In this document: piece after piece, positions 1 through 6,758 of the stretch | Layout of the letters: each line of letters starts with the position of its first letter | Numbering within the stretch: the stretch's first letter is position 1 | Source of the DNA: an uncultured Helicobacteraceae bacterium | GTDB taxonomy: Bacteria > Campylobacterota > Campylobacteria > Campylobacterales > Helicobacteraceae | Length of the DNA: 12,097 nt | Assembly: GCA_934728205.1 (NCBI GenBank) | Contig: CAKVEH010000021.1 | Coordinates: 1 to 12,097 of the forward strand | Reading direction: 5' to 3' | The notes under the pieces: model-generated | Told to the model about the DNA's origin: nothing | The model's database searches: none | The model's input: only the letters and a program-made list of their open reading frames with translations | Program-made: the position numbers and the translations under genes

Positions 1-1
1 C

Positions 2-304
2 AAGTTGGAGTTTAAAAGCAGAGTCGCTGGTAGCGGTGGCAAATGGGATAAGGTAAGCATTGAGGTGTGGGCGGATAAAGGTGAGTTTGTCAATGACCGC
101 AAGCCAATGTTTGCAAAAGCAAAAACGCTGTATTCAGAGAATTGCGGAATCTGCCACGCCTCACACAAAGAAAGTGAGTTTGGTGCAAATCAATGGCAAG
201 CAGTCTTTAACTCGATGGTTAATCGCACAGCGATTAGTCAAGAGGATAGGTGGCTTGTGATTGAATACCTACAAAAAAATGGCAAAGACTATTACGAAAA
301 ATAA
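2..304 (+). CDS. torC: TorC-like c-type cytochrome, C-terminal part (gene cut by window edge)
   Basis: This is the 3' end of a gene whose frame is open to the left edge, so the TTG at 5 is not a start. The visible 100 residues hold one heme c attachment site, CGICH, encoded at 143-157. A conserved tail follows with the pattern GANQW, then a DRWLVIEYLQ-like helix. From memory this matches the C-terminal monoheme domain of pentaheme TorC cytochromes (CxSCH, then ANQW, then YRLVLKYLQ in E. coli). In that family the missing N-terminal part is a NapC/NirT-type tetraheme domain anchored in the inner membrane, and the protein passes electrons from menaquinol to TorA in the periplasm. The torA-like gene begins 17 nt downstream, so the two are almost certainly one operon. 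Family assignment is good; the tetraheme half cannot be seen here. Confidence 0.8.
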   Translation, partial: KLEFKSRVAGSGGKWDKVSIEVWADKGEFVNDRKPMFAKAKTLYSENCGICHASHKESEFGANQWQAVFNSMVNRTAISQEDRWLVIEYLQKNGKDYYEK

Positions 305-308
305 AATA

Positions 309-315
309 AAAGGAG
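309..315 (+). promoter_or_regulatory. Ribosome-binding site of torA
   Basis: A strong AAAGGAG sequence lies 6 nt before the ATG at 322, in the short gap after the torC stop codon. It fixes the torA start, which also places the twin-arginine motif at residues 5-6. Confidence 0.7.
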
Positions 316-321
316 TGCAAA

Positions 322-2844
322 ATGAGTTTAGATAGAAGAAAGTTTTTAAAGGCAAGTGCTGCAATAGGTGTGGGAGCTGGTATTTTAGGGATTGGCTGTG
401 ATGATAAGAAAGCCACTTCTATAAAGCCCGGTGGTCTTATCCAAAATGGAAAAGTTACTACTGCTGCTCACTGGGGGATTTTAGACCTCACTATTAAAGA
501 TGGCAAGTGTGTGAAATCTGAGCCTTGGGAAAAGGTGCAAGACACTGATAACCCGCTATGGTATCAGACACCTGATATGATTTATAAGTCTCGTGTGCGA
601 TTCCCGTATGTGCGAAAGTCTTATTTAGAGAATCCAGATTCTCCAAAGCCAGAATTGCGTGGCAAAGAAGAGTTTGTGCGTGTGAGTTATGAAGATGCGA
701 TTAAACTCGTGGCAAAAGAGCTAAGAAAAACATACGATAAAAAGGGCGCGAAAGCGATTTGTGGAGGAAGCTATGGATGGAAATCCACAGGAAACTTCCA
801 TAATGCGCGCGTATTGCTCCATAGATTCTTAAGCGTAACGGGTGGATTTGTGGGTGTGCAAGGAGACTATTCTACAGGTGCTTCTCAAGTGATTATGCCT
901 TATGTTGTGGGCTCTATCGAAGTATATGAGCAACAAACTTCTTGGGAAAATATCTTAAGCGATACAAAAGTGGTGGTATTTTGGGGTGCAGACCCACTCT
1001 CTACAATAAGAATCGCTTGGACAGCGAATGACCAACGCGCAATGCAATACTATGAAAAACTTCGCAAAAGCGGGAAGAAAATCATTGTGATTGACCCTGT
1101 CCGCACAGAAACTGCGAAGTTTTTAAAGGCGGATTGGATAGCACCTAAGCCAAACACTGATGTGGCGATGATGCTAGGAATGGCTCACCACTTAATCTCT
1201 GTGGGCAAGGTAAATACTGAATTTTTGGATACTTATACAACAGGCTATGATAAATTTAAAGCCTATGTAGAGGGCAAAGAAGATGGCGTAGCAAAAACTA
1301 CTGCGTGGGCAAGCAAGATTTGTGGTATTGAAGCGAGCGTTATAGAATCTTTGGCTGAGAGCTTCTATGACAATCCTACAATGCTAATGAGTGGCTGGGC
1401 AATGCAAAGAGCTCATCACGGAGAGCAGCCTCACTGGGCACTTGTTACTCTTGCGTGTATGATTGGACAAATCGGCACATCTGGTGGTGGATTTGGACTA
1501 AGCTATCACTACTCAGGTGGTGGTGTGCCAACTGCAAAAGGTGGTGTTGTCGGTGGTATCAGTGCTGGTAGTGTTGGCATTTGGGAAAATGGTAAGTTTA
1601 AAGGACTTGCAAAAAGTGATGGCGGTGAAGATGTAGCAGAATGGTTAAGAGACCCAAGCGTGGCATCTTTCCCACTTGCAAGAATTGCTGATGCGCTTCT
1701 TAATCCGGGCAAGACTATTGACCATAACGGGACAAAAGTAACTTACCCAGATATGGATTTTATTTATTGGTCTGGTGGGAATCCACTCGTGCATCACCAA
1801 GATACAAACACTAACAAAAAAGCGTGGAGAAAGCCTCGCACGGTGGTCGTAAATGAAATCTATTGGACACCAACTGCAAAAATGGCAGACATCGTGCTTC
1901 CCGTTACGACTTCTTATGAACGCGATGATATTACAATGGCAAGTGATTATTCAAATATGTTTATCGTGCCGATGAAGCAAGCCGTAGCACCTGTCGATGA
2001 GAGCAGAGATGACTATGATATATTCTGTGATTTGTGTAAGGTGTATGGCGATGATGTCTATAAGGCATATAGCGATGGTGGCAAAAGCGCGAAAGACTTT
2101 GTAAAAGAATACTATGATGGTGCGTATAATCAAGTAAAGGCTTTTGGCGAAGCATTTACCACATCTATGCCTGTGTTTGAGGAGTTCTGGGCGAAAAATG
2201 AGCCAATCCAATTTGATGTCCCTGCAGAAAATTATAATTGGGTGCGCTTTGCTGAGTTTATCGAAGACCCTGTGCTTAACGCACTTGGCACAGATTCTGG
2301 TTTGTTTGAGATTTACTCACAAAAAATCGCAGGCTATAAATATAACGATTGCAAGCCACACGCGACTTGGTTTGAGCCTGCTGAGTGGCTAGGCAATGCA
2401 ACCCAGAAGTATCCACTTCACTTGCTTACTTCTCACCCAGCAGATAGATTGCATAGCCAACTTTGCCATACTTCGTTGCGTGAGCAATATGCAGTAAATG
2501 GCAGAGAGCCAATCCTCATTAGCAAACAAGACGCAGAAGCACGCGGTATCAAAAATGGTGATGTGGTGCGTGTGTTTAATGATAGAGGCGAGATTCTCGC
2601 GGGTGCTGTGGTGAGTGATGACATTCTACCAAGTGTAGTTCGCGTGTGTGAAGGTGGCTGGGTAGACCAAGATGAAAATGGACTATGTAAGTATGGTAGT
2701 GCAAATGTGCTAACACTTGACATACCGACTTCAAAACTCGCAAATGGCAACTGCGCGCACACAGGGCTTGTGAATGTTGAAAAATACACAGGCGCACTCC
2801 CTGAAGTTACAGCCTTTACTCCACCAAAAGGTGCAGAGGGCTAA
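322..2844 (+). CDS. torA: Periplasmic TMAO/DMSO reductase, molybdopterin enzyme of the TorA/BisC family
   Basis: An 840-residue enzyme, close to E. coli TorA (848). It should reduce TMAO and perhaps S-oxides in the periplasm at the end of anaerobic respiration, taking electrons from the TorC encoded just upstream. A Tat signal (DRRKFLK, residues 4-10) and a hydrophobic stretch start the protein. The segment SYGWKSTG is at 150-157. GDYSTGA at 181-187 contains Ser184, the expected molybdenum ligand of the DMSO-reductase family. The EVYEQQTSW stretch at about 200-208 is TorA-like. The C-terminal molybdopterin-dinucleotide-binding domain begins near residue 695 (YPLHLLTSHPADRLHSQL). Two oddities: Tyr151 matches Tyr114 of Rhodobacter DMSO reductase, where E. 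coli TorA, as I recall it, has Ser; and Cys26 followed by Asp-Asp sits where a lipobox would be. Substrate preference cannot be read from sequence. No torD chaperone gene is in view. Confidence 0.93.
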   Translation: MSLDRRKFLKASAAIGVGAGILGIGCDDKKATSIKPGGLIQNGKVTTAAHWGILDLTIKDGKCVKSEPWEKVQDTDNPLWYQTPDMIYKSRVRFPYVRKSYLENPDSPKPELRGKEEFVRVSYEDAIKLVAKELRKTYDKKGAKAICGGSYGWKSTGNFHNARVLLHRFLSVTGGFVGVQGDYSTGASQVIMPYVVGSIEVYEQQTSWENILSDTKVVVFWGADPLSTIRIAWTANDQRAMQYYEKLRKSGKKIIVIDPVRTETAKFLKADWIAPKPNTDVAMMLGMAHHLISVGKVNTEFLDTYTTGYDKFKAYVEGKEDGVAKTTAWASKICGIEASVIESLAESFYDNPTMLMSGWAMQRAHHGEQPHWALVTLACMIGQIGTSGGGFGLSYHYSGGGVPTAKGGVVGGISAGSVGIWENGKFKGLAKSDGGEDVAEWLRDPSVASFPLARIADALLNPGKTIDHNGTKVTYPDMDFIYWSGGNPLVHHQDTNTNKKAWRKPRTVVVNEIYWTPTAKMADIVLPVTTSYERDDITMASDYSNMFIVPMKQAVAPVDESRDDYDIFCDLCKVYGDDVYKAYSDGGKSAKDFVKEYYDGAYNQVKAFGEAFTTSMPVFEEFWAKNEPIQFDVPAENYNWVRFAEFIEDPVLNALGTDSGLFEIYSQKIAGYKYNDCKPHATWFEPAEWLGNATQKYPLHLLTSHPADRLHSQLCHTSLREQYAVNGREPILISKQDAEARGIKNGDVVRVFNDRGEILAGAVVSDDILPSVVRVCEGGWVDQDENGLCKYGSANVLTLDIPTSKLANGNCAHTGLVNVEKYTGALPEVTAFTPPKGAEG

Positions 2845-2861
2845 GACAAATCTGCCTTAAC

Positions 2862-2894
2862 AGATTCTGTAACCCCCAAAAGGTTATAGAATCT
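2862..2894 (+). terminator. Stem-loop terminator after torA built from an inverted AGATTCT/AGAATCT pair
   Basis: Arms of 13 nt (2862-2874 and 2882-2894) pair completely, with one G-U wobble, around a 7-nt loop. A T-rich tract follows (CTTTCTTTTTA, about 2902-2912). It starts 17 nt after the torA stop, where a factor-independent terminator belongs. The outer 7 nt of each arm are the heptamer that is over-represented across the window. The minus-strand side has no T-run, so it is probably not the terminator of the converging operon. The stem is only moderately GC-rich, which lowers confidence. Confidence 0.55.
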
Positions 2895-2944
2895 CACTTA
2901 AATCTTTCTTTTTATACTAAGCTTGTTTTTATTTTCTTTTTGAA

Positions 2945-3190
2945 TTAGAGTAGTTTGACAAACATTTGGCTTTGGGATTTTGGGACATTTTTGGTCGTTG
3001 GGAGTGCGAGCACTTCGTATTGCTTTTGACTTTCTAAAAAGTTTATAGTGATAATGTCGCCTATTTTGACTTCTTTACTACTTTTTGCTTTTGCGTTATT
3101 TATGAGCACGACACCACTTTCGCACATATCTTGTGCGAGTGTGCGTCTTTTAAGCACATTTGTAGCGTTTAAAAACTTATCAACACGCAA
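2945..3190 (-). CDS. rqcP: Small S4-domain RNA-binding protein, RqcP/Hsp15-like
   Basis: An 81-residue protein that is almost entirely one S4 RNA-binding domain. It has RVDKFL at residues 2-7, KRRTLA at 14-19, a GVVLIN segment, AKxSxxVKxGD, then a short beta-rich tail. This pattern matches Bacillus RqcP (YabO), which stabilises P-site tRNA during RqcH-driven C-terminal tailing on stalled 50S subunits, and H. pylori HP1423, a protein of the same size. The start is TTG; it is supported because family members begin M-R-x-D-K-F-L here, although the upstream SD is weak (AAGAGA). The lipoprotein gene ends 12 nt upstream, so this is the last gene of the ndk-fabH operon. An Hsp15-like role is the main alternative. 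The function in this organism is inferred from family only. Confidence 0.8.
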   Translation of the reverse strand: MRVDKFLNATNVLKRRTLAQDMCESGVVLINNAKAKSSKEVKIGDIITINFLESQKQYEVLALPTTKNVPKSQSQMFVKLL

Positions 3191-3202
3191 CTTAGATTCT
3201 CT

Positions 3203-3625
3203 TTATTGGAGATATACCACATCAAATACAGGATACCATTTTTTATCCACTTGCACGAGTGGCACAGCCATAGGAATCCCCGTCCCATCATTAAATATCA
3301 AAGTTAAATAGACAACACATATAGCATTGTCTTGGGGTAGTTTTTCGGCGCATTCCCTATCATACACTGATATTTCTTTGATTCCGTTGTTTTGCTTTGA
3401 AAGGACGCGATACTCCTTGCTAGCATATTGTCTATCTTGGATAAAAAGCTCTTTTTGTGTTTCGTTGAGTGCTTGTCCATCTTGTGTCTTGGCATTTTTT
3501 GCTATTTGCGCTACATTGCCAGCAAGCATATCATTAGCATAGTCAAAAGCACTTTGCTCTGCGCCTTTATCGCCACAAGCCACAAAGCAAAGCGTTAAAA
3601 ATCCTAACGCGATAAATTTTTTCAT
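3203..3625 (-). CDS. Small predicted lipoprotein, possibly DUF4878/NTF2-like
   Basis: I do not recognise a specific gene. The 140-residue product starts with a typical lipoprotein signal: MKK, a hydrophobic stretch, then FVAC with the acylated Cys at residue 17, and Gly-Asp after it. The position -3 residue is Phe rather than the usual Leu, which is tolerated. The mature part is about 124 residues, acidic and soluble, with two internal Cys (near residues 94 and 103) that could form a disulfide in the periplasm. It ends in a WYPVFDVV segment. That layout resembles small DUF4878/SnoaL-like lipoproteins, but this is a guess from pattern. ATG at 3625 has AAGGA about 8 nt upstream. It lies 30 nt after fabH and 12 nt before the S4 gene, so it is probably cotranscribed with both. 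Confidence 0.75.
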   Translation of the reverse strand: MKKFIALGFLTLCFVACGDKGAEQSAFDYANDMLAGNVAQIAKNAKTQDGQALNETQKELFIQDRQYASKEYRVLSKQNNGIKEISVYDRECAEKLPQDNAICVVYLTLIFNDGTGIPMAVPLVQVDKKWYPVFDVVYLQ

Positions 3626-3655
3626 TATCCATCCTTTTTAGTTGTATTGTAGAAT

Positions 3656-4639
3656 CTAACCATTATAATAGAGTAACGCAGAACCCCAAGTCATACCACC
3701 ACCAAAGGCATCTAAAAGAAGCAAATCTCCATTTTTAAGCTTTTTTTGCGTGTGGAGTTCATCAAGTGCCATTGGTATGCTTGCTGCAGAAGTATTGCCA
3801 AATTTATTCACCGTAACTACGATTTGATTTTCCTCGAAATCAAGCATATTACCAACAGCTTGGAGAATCCGTAAATTCGCCTGATGAGGGACAAAATAAG
3901 TAATGTCTTTGGCATTTAGTTTGTTGTTTTGTAAAATTTCTCTTACATCATTGGCAAGCGTTTTGACCGCAAGTTTAAAGGTTTCGTTACCTTTCATTTG
4001 GAGGCATTGTTTTATTTTGGTGCTATCTTGTCCATTTTGCACTCTTGGCGTGAATAAAAAATCACCATACTTGCCATTTGCACTAATATGCACATCAATG
4101 ATAGATTTATTTTTGTCTTCCTCCGCGCTTATTACTGCCGCTCCTGCCCCATCGCCAAAAAGCACGCAAGTGCTCCTATCGCTAAAATCAAGCAAAGAGC
4201 TTATTTTTTCCGCTCCCACGATTAGGACATTTTTATAGGCTTTTGATTCTATAAAGGATTTTGCCACTTTGAGCAAATACACAAAGCCACTGCACGCCGC
4301 ACTTATGTCAAACGCTGGGACATTTTCTATACCGAGTTTTGCGCTTAGTAGGCACGCAGTGGATGGCATTGTAATGAAATCTGGGCTCAATGTCGCCACG
4401 ATTACAAGTTCAATGTCATTTGGTGTTAATCCCGCGCGTGAAATTGCAAGTTTGCCTGCTTCATAAGCCAAATCGCTTGTGTTTTGAGAATCTATCGCGA
4501 AGTAGCGTGTCTTTATCCCCGTGCGCTTGCTTATCCATTCATCGCTTGTGTCAAGCGTTTTTTCAAATTCAGCATTACTTACACATTTTTGTGGCACAAA
4601 AGAAGCGATTGAGCGCAAGGATGCATAGACATTACCCAC
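3656..4639 (-). CDS. fabH: 3-oxoacyl-[ACP] synthase III (FabH, KAS III)
   Basis: A 327-residue condensing enzyme that joins an acyl-CoA starter to malonyl-ACP and so begins type II fatty-acid synthesis in the cytoplasm. The catalytic triad is visible: Cys116 in SAACSGF, His252 in VPHQAN and Asn282 in GNTSAASIP, equivalent to Cys112/His244/Asn274 of E. coli. The glycine-rich ends are also typical (FGDGAGA at 161-167 and [11 protein letters not shown] near the C-terminus). Length is normal. The start is GTG, chosen because a strong AAGGAGGG lies 5 nt before it, inside the last codons of plsX, whose stop is only 2 nt upstream. Translation is therefore likely coupled to plsX, and the plsX-fabH order is the common bacterial one. 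No defect seen. Confidence 0.96.
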   Translation of the reverse strand: MGNVYASLRSIASFVPQKCVSNAEFEKTLDTSDEWISKRTGIKTRYFAIDSQNTSDLAYEAGKLAISRAGLTPNDIELVIVATLSPDFITMPSTACLLSAKLGIENVPAFDISAACSGFVYLLKVAKSFIESKAYKNVLIVGAEKISSLLDFSDRSTCVLFGDGAGAAVISAEEDKNKSIIDVHISANGKYGDFLFTPRVQNGQDSTKIKQCLQMKGNETFKLAVKTLANDVREILQNNKLNAKDITYFVPHQANLRILQAVGNMLDFEENQIVVTVNKFGNTSAASIPMALDELHTQKKLKNGDLLLLDAFGGGMTWGSALLYYNG

Positions 4640-4641
4640 GA

Positions 4642-5637
4642 TTACCCTCCTTGATTTGGGTTAGATTCAAAGACTTTTTGGATTTTTTCACATACTTTAG
4701 AATCTAGCGCATTGAGTGCTTGATATACAGCGCATTCAATAGCGCGCTCATTAGAGCTTCCGTGACTTATAATAACGACATTTTGCACCCCTAGAAGTGG
4801 TGCGCCACCATATTCAGTGTAATCAACTTTTTTCTTTAATGCCTTAAAGGCTGGCTTTAAAAGCAGTGCGCCAAGTATGCTTAAAGGCGATTTGACATTA
4901 TTTTTGATGATTTTTGAAATCGCCATAGCTACACCCTCAGCGGTTTTTAACACAAGATTCCCAACAAAACCATCGCATACGATTACTTCTACACTTCCGT
5001 TGAAAATATCGCGCCCCTCGACATTCCCCTTAAAAAATGAAAATTCTCTTAGCAGTCCAAATGCTTCTTTTGTGAGTTCATTGCCCTTAGTGTCTTCCTC
5101 ACCATTGGAGAGTAAGCCCACGCGTGGATTCTCATAGCCCATCACACTTTTAGCATACTCATAGCCCATAATGGCAAAATCCACGAGATATTTCGCCTTG
5201 CAATCTGTATTTGCGCCTGCATCAAGGATTACGCTTGGTGTATCATTTACGCTTGGCATAGCTGTGCAAATGGCTGGACGAGACACGCCATTAATGCGTC
5301 CTAGTCGTAATGTCGCCAAACTCATAGTCGCTCCGCTATGTCCCGGTGATACAAGTGCGTCTGCCTCACCGTTTCGCACAAGCTCTGTGGCGATGTAAAT
5401 AGAGCTTTGCTCACGCTTTGAGGCACTTGAGGCAGATTCTTCCATTCTTATATAATCTTGGCAATGCACAATTTGCACACTCTCACGCAAGTTTTGAGGC
5501 ACAAGCGGGGCTATTTGGGCTTCATCACCCACAATCAAAGCTTTAAACTTCCTATGTTTGAGGGCTTCTAGCACGCCAAGCACAATGGGCTTCACACCAT
5601 TGTCTGCTCCCATTACATCAACGGCAATGCGTTGCAT
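4642..5637 (-). CDS. plsX: Phosphate acyltransferase PlsX
   Basis: A 331-residue enzyme that makes acyl-phosphate from acyl-ACP and phosphate, the substrate for PlsY in phospholipid synthesis. It acts at the cytoplasmic face of the membrane. Family motifs in order: [10 protein letters not shown] at the N-terminus, GHSGATM at 99-105, DAGANTDC at 139-146, LSNGEED near 176-182, CDGFVGN at 221-227 and EYGGAPLLG at 275-283. The closest protein I can recall is H. pylori PlsX, with the same motif wording. I chose the ATG at 5637 because GGAG stands 6 nt before it and family proteins begin there. An ATG at 5649 would add 4 residues and overlap the rpmF stop as TAATG but has no SD of its own. It sits 11 nt after rpmF and 2 nt before fabH. 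Confidence 0.96.
   Translation of the reverse strand: MQRIAVDVMGADNGVKPIVLGVLEALKHRKFKALIVGDEAQIAPLVPQNLRESVQIVHCQDYIRMEESASSASKREQSSIYIATELVRNGEADALVSPGHSGATMSLATLRLGRINGVSRPAICTAMPSVNDTPSVILDAGANTDCKAKYLVDFAIMGYEYAKSVMGYENPRVGLLSNGEEDTKGNELTKEAFGLLREFSFFKGNVEGRDIFNGSVEVIVCDGFVGNLVLKTAEGVAMAISKIIKNNVKSPLSILGALLLKPAFKALKKKVDYTEYGGAPLLGVQNVVIISHGSSNERAIECAVYQALNALDSKVCEKIQKVFESNPNQGG
4645..4652 (-). promoter_or_regulatory. Strong ribosome-binding site of fabH inside the end of plsX
   Basis: AAGGAGGG read on the minus strand overlaps the last codons of plsX (Gln-Gly-Gly-stop) and stands 5 nt before the GTG of fabH. It justifies the non-ATG start and suggests translational coupling. Confidence 0.8.
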
Positions 5638-5643
5638 TGTTTG

Positions 5644-5648
5644 CTCCA
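5644..5648 (-). promoter_or_regulatory. Ribosome-binding site that sets the plsX start at 5637
   Basis: TGGAG on the minus strand lies 6 nt before the ATG at 5637. The alternative ATG at 5649 overlaps the rpmF stop and has only AT-rich rpmF codons upstream, with no SD-like sequence. Confidence 0.55.
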
Positions 5649-5798
5649 TTATTTATATGTGCCACTAAATTTGTTAATGTGGTGGGGCATTTTCCAGCTC
5701 CCATCTTTGTCTTTGATAGGCTTTGCCAATGTTACTTTGTAGTGTGTTCTGCGCTTTGCTGCGCGTGTTTTACTTACTCTTCTCTTTGGGACAGCCAT
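5649..5798 (-). CDS. rpmF: 50S ribosomal protein L32
   Basis: A short gene for a 49-residue basic protein starting [20 protein letters not shown] and ending near [11 protein letters not shown]. This is nearly the same as H. pylori L32 as I recall it. L32 is a large-subunit protein near the peptidyl-transferase side. No Cys pairs are present, so this is the zinc-free form. ATG at 5798 is preceded by AAAGGAG about 6 nt upstream, and that SD overlaps the end of the DUF177 reading frame (its TAA ends 1 nt before the ATG). rpmF directly before plsX is a widely conserved arrangement. The TAA overlaps the alternative plsX ATG by one base, so the operon is tightly packed here. Confidence 0.95.
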   Translation of the reverse strand: MAVPKRRVSKTRAAKRRTHYKVTLAKPIKDKDGSWKMPHHINKFSGTYK

Positions 5799-5799
5799 T

Positions 5800-6152
5800 T
5801 TATTCTCCTTTGATATGGTAATCGTTTTTTATAGATTCTATCTCGCTAAGCAAAATGCAATCTAAGTCAATAAAGCCATCAAAAAACTCAATAACCTCAA
5901 AGCTACCGAGTTGCTTTGACTTTGTGTATCCCACAAACCATCTGAGATATACAAAATCAAAGGTTCGTTGTATTGCTTTATGAATTCTTCCCCACTCCTA
6001 TCACAAATAAGCTCTATCGTGCCACTTAAAGTTGCCTCTAGCTTTATTATGCGAGAATCTATCCGCTTTAAGTAACCATTTAGCACCATATCGTCATTTT
6101 GTAGGGTAAAGGTTTTTTGCGCCGAAGTAATTTTCTTAAACGCAATTTTCAC
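5800..6152 (-). pseudogene. DUF177/YceD-family gene interrupted by a -1 frameshift
   Basis: The first frame (GTG at 6152, GAGG about 7 nt upstream) gives a DUF177-like N-terminal part with ELICDRSGEEF at about residues 47-57 and EPLILYISDGLW at about 63-74. It then runs into an unrelated tail and stops at 5862. Another minus-strand frame continues the family-like end instead: GSFEVIEFFDGFIDLD, ILLSEIE and a final DYHIKGE. Its TAA is at 5800-5802, 1 nt before rpmF. Joining the halves needs one extra base between about 5920 and 5945, for example in the GGG of the TTTGTGGG stretch or a nearby AAA. Intact length would be about 117 residues. YceD proteins are linked to 23S rRNA processing, and their gene usually precedes rpmF. 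The break could be a real mutation or a sequencing error. Slippage during translation is unlikely because no canonical slippery heptamer is present. Confidence 0.8.
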
Positions 6153-6223
6153 CTTTAGCCTCGCTTGCAGGGATTCTTATTTTGCGTGTTTGGATAGCAC
6201 CAAAGCAACTTTTAAGCCAAAGC

Positions 6224-6637
6224 CTAGCAAATTTCACGCGTGCCAAAGAAAAAGGCAACCTCAATCTTGGCATTTTCTATACTATCACTCCCGTGCACTG
6301 CATTTGCATCAATGCTTTGGGCGAAGTCGGCGCGAATTGTCCCCGCTTTGGCTTCTTTGGGGTTCGTTGCTCCCATAAGCTCGCGATTTTTAGCCACAGC
6401 ATTGTTTCCTTCTAAAACCATCACCACCACAGGACCACTCACCATAAAATCTACCAAATCTTTAAAAAACGGACGCTCTTTATGGACTGCGTAGAAGTTT
6501 TGCGCATCTTGTCGTGTAAGCTGGATTTTTTTAGCGGCAGCGATTTTTAAGCCATTGCTTTCAAATCTATCAATAATCTTACCAATGACGCCTTTTTGAA
6601 CTGTGTCTGGCTTGATGATAGAAAGTGTTTGCTCCAT
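6224..6637 (-). CDS. ndk: Nucleoside diphosphate kinase
   Basis: A 137-residue cytoplasmic enzyme that moves the terminal phosphate from one NTP (usually ATP) to other NDPs, balancing nucleotide pools. Key features are [11 protein letters not shown] (residues 6-16, with Lys9), the [10 protein letters not shown] strand at 68-77, [14 protein letters not shown] at 92-105 and the phosphorylated His115 in NAVHGSDS. Length is the usual 137-145. The start at 6637 has AAGGAG about 8 nt upstream and a promoter about 60 nt upstream. It is the first gene of the operon running to the S4 gene, with 71 nt before the DUF177 gene. H. pylori has the same order (HP0198 onward). Nothing unusual in the product. 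Confidence 0.97.
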   Translation of the reverse strand: MEQTLSIIKPDTVQKGVIGKIIDRFESNGLKIAAAKKIQLTRQDAQNFYAVHKERPFFKDLVDFMVSGPVVVMVLEGNNAVAKNRELMGATNPKEAKAGTIRADFAQSIDANAVHGSDSIENAKIEVAFFFGTREIC

Positions 6638-6695
6638 TGTATTCTCCTTTTCCTTAAATTTCGTGTTTGTCGTTTATCTTATTAAGAAACCTGCG

Positions 6696-6735
6696 ATTAT
6701 AACTTAAAATCTCTAAAATCCTTATAAAATTCATA
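6696..6735 (-). promoter_or_regulatory. Promoter for the ndk-DUF177-rpmF-plsX-fabH operon
   Basis: On the minus strand a perfect TATAAT (6701 to 6696) is preceded by three ATTTT runs about 10 nt apart. This is the periodic T-rich upstream pattern described for sigma-70 promoters in Helicobacter and Campylobacter, which often lack a clear -35 box. Transcription would start near 6688, giving a leader of about 50 nt before ndk. No operator or riboswitch-like structure is evident in the leader. Confidence 0.65.
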
Positions 6736-6758
6736 TTTTTACACGAAAAGTAAAATTT

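Noticed and set aside
5..7. TTG as the start of the first gene
   Set aside because: The frame stays open to the left edge and the visible part is only the C-terminal heme domain of a longer cytochrome, so the gene begins outside the window.
5915..5950. Programmed -1 translational frameshift in the DUF177 gene
   Set aside because: No X-XXY-YYZ slippery heptamer, downstream hairpin or internal SD is evident. A base deletion or sequencing error explains the break more simply.
6182..6494. Plus-strand open frames opposite ndk
   Set aside because: ndk on the other strand has every catalytic residue. These frames are shadows without SD or recognisable content.
6737..6755. TTTTAC/GTAAAA hairpin just after mnmH as a terminator
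   Set aside because: The 6-bp stem has one G-C pair and no T-run follows on the minus strand, so it is too weak to call.
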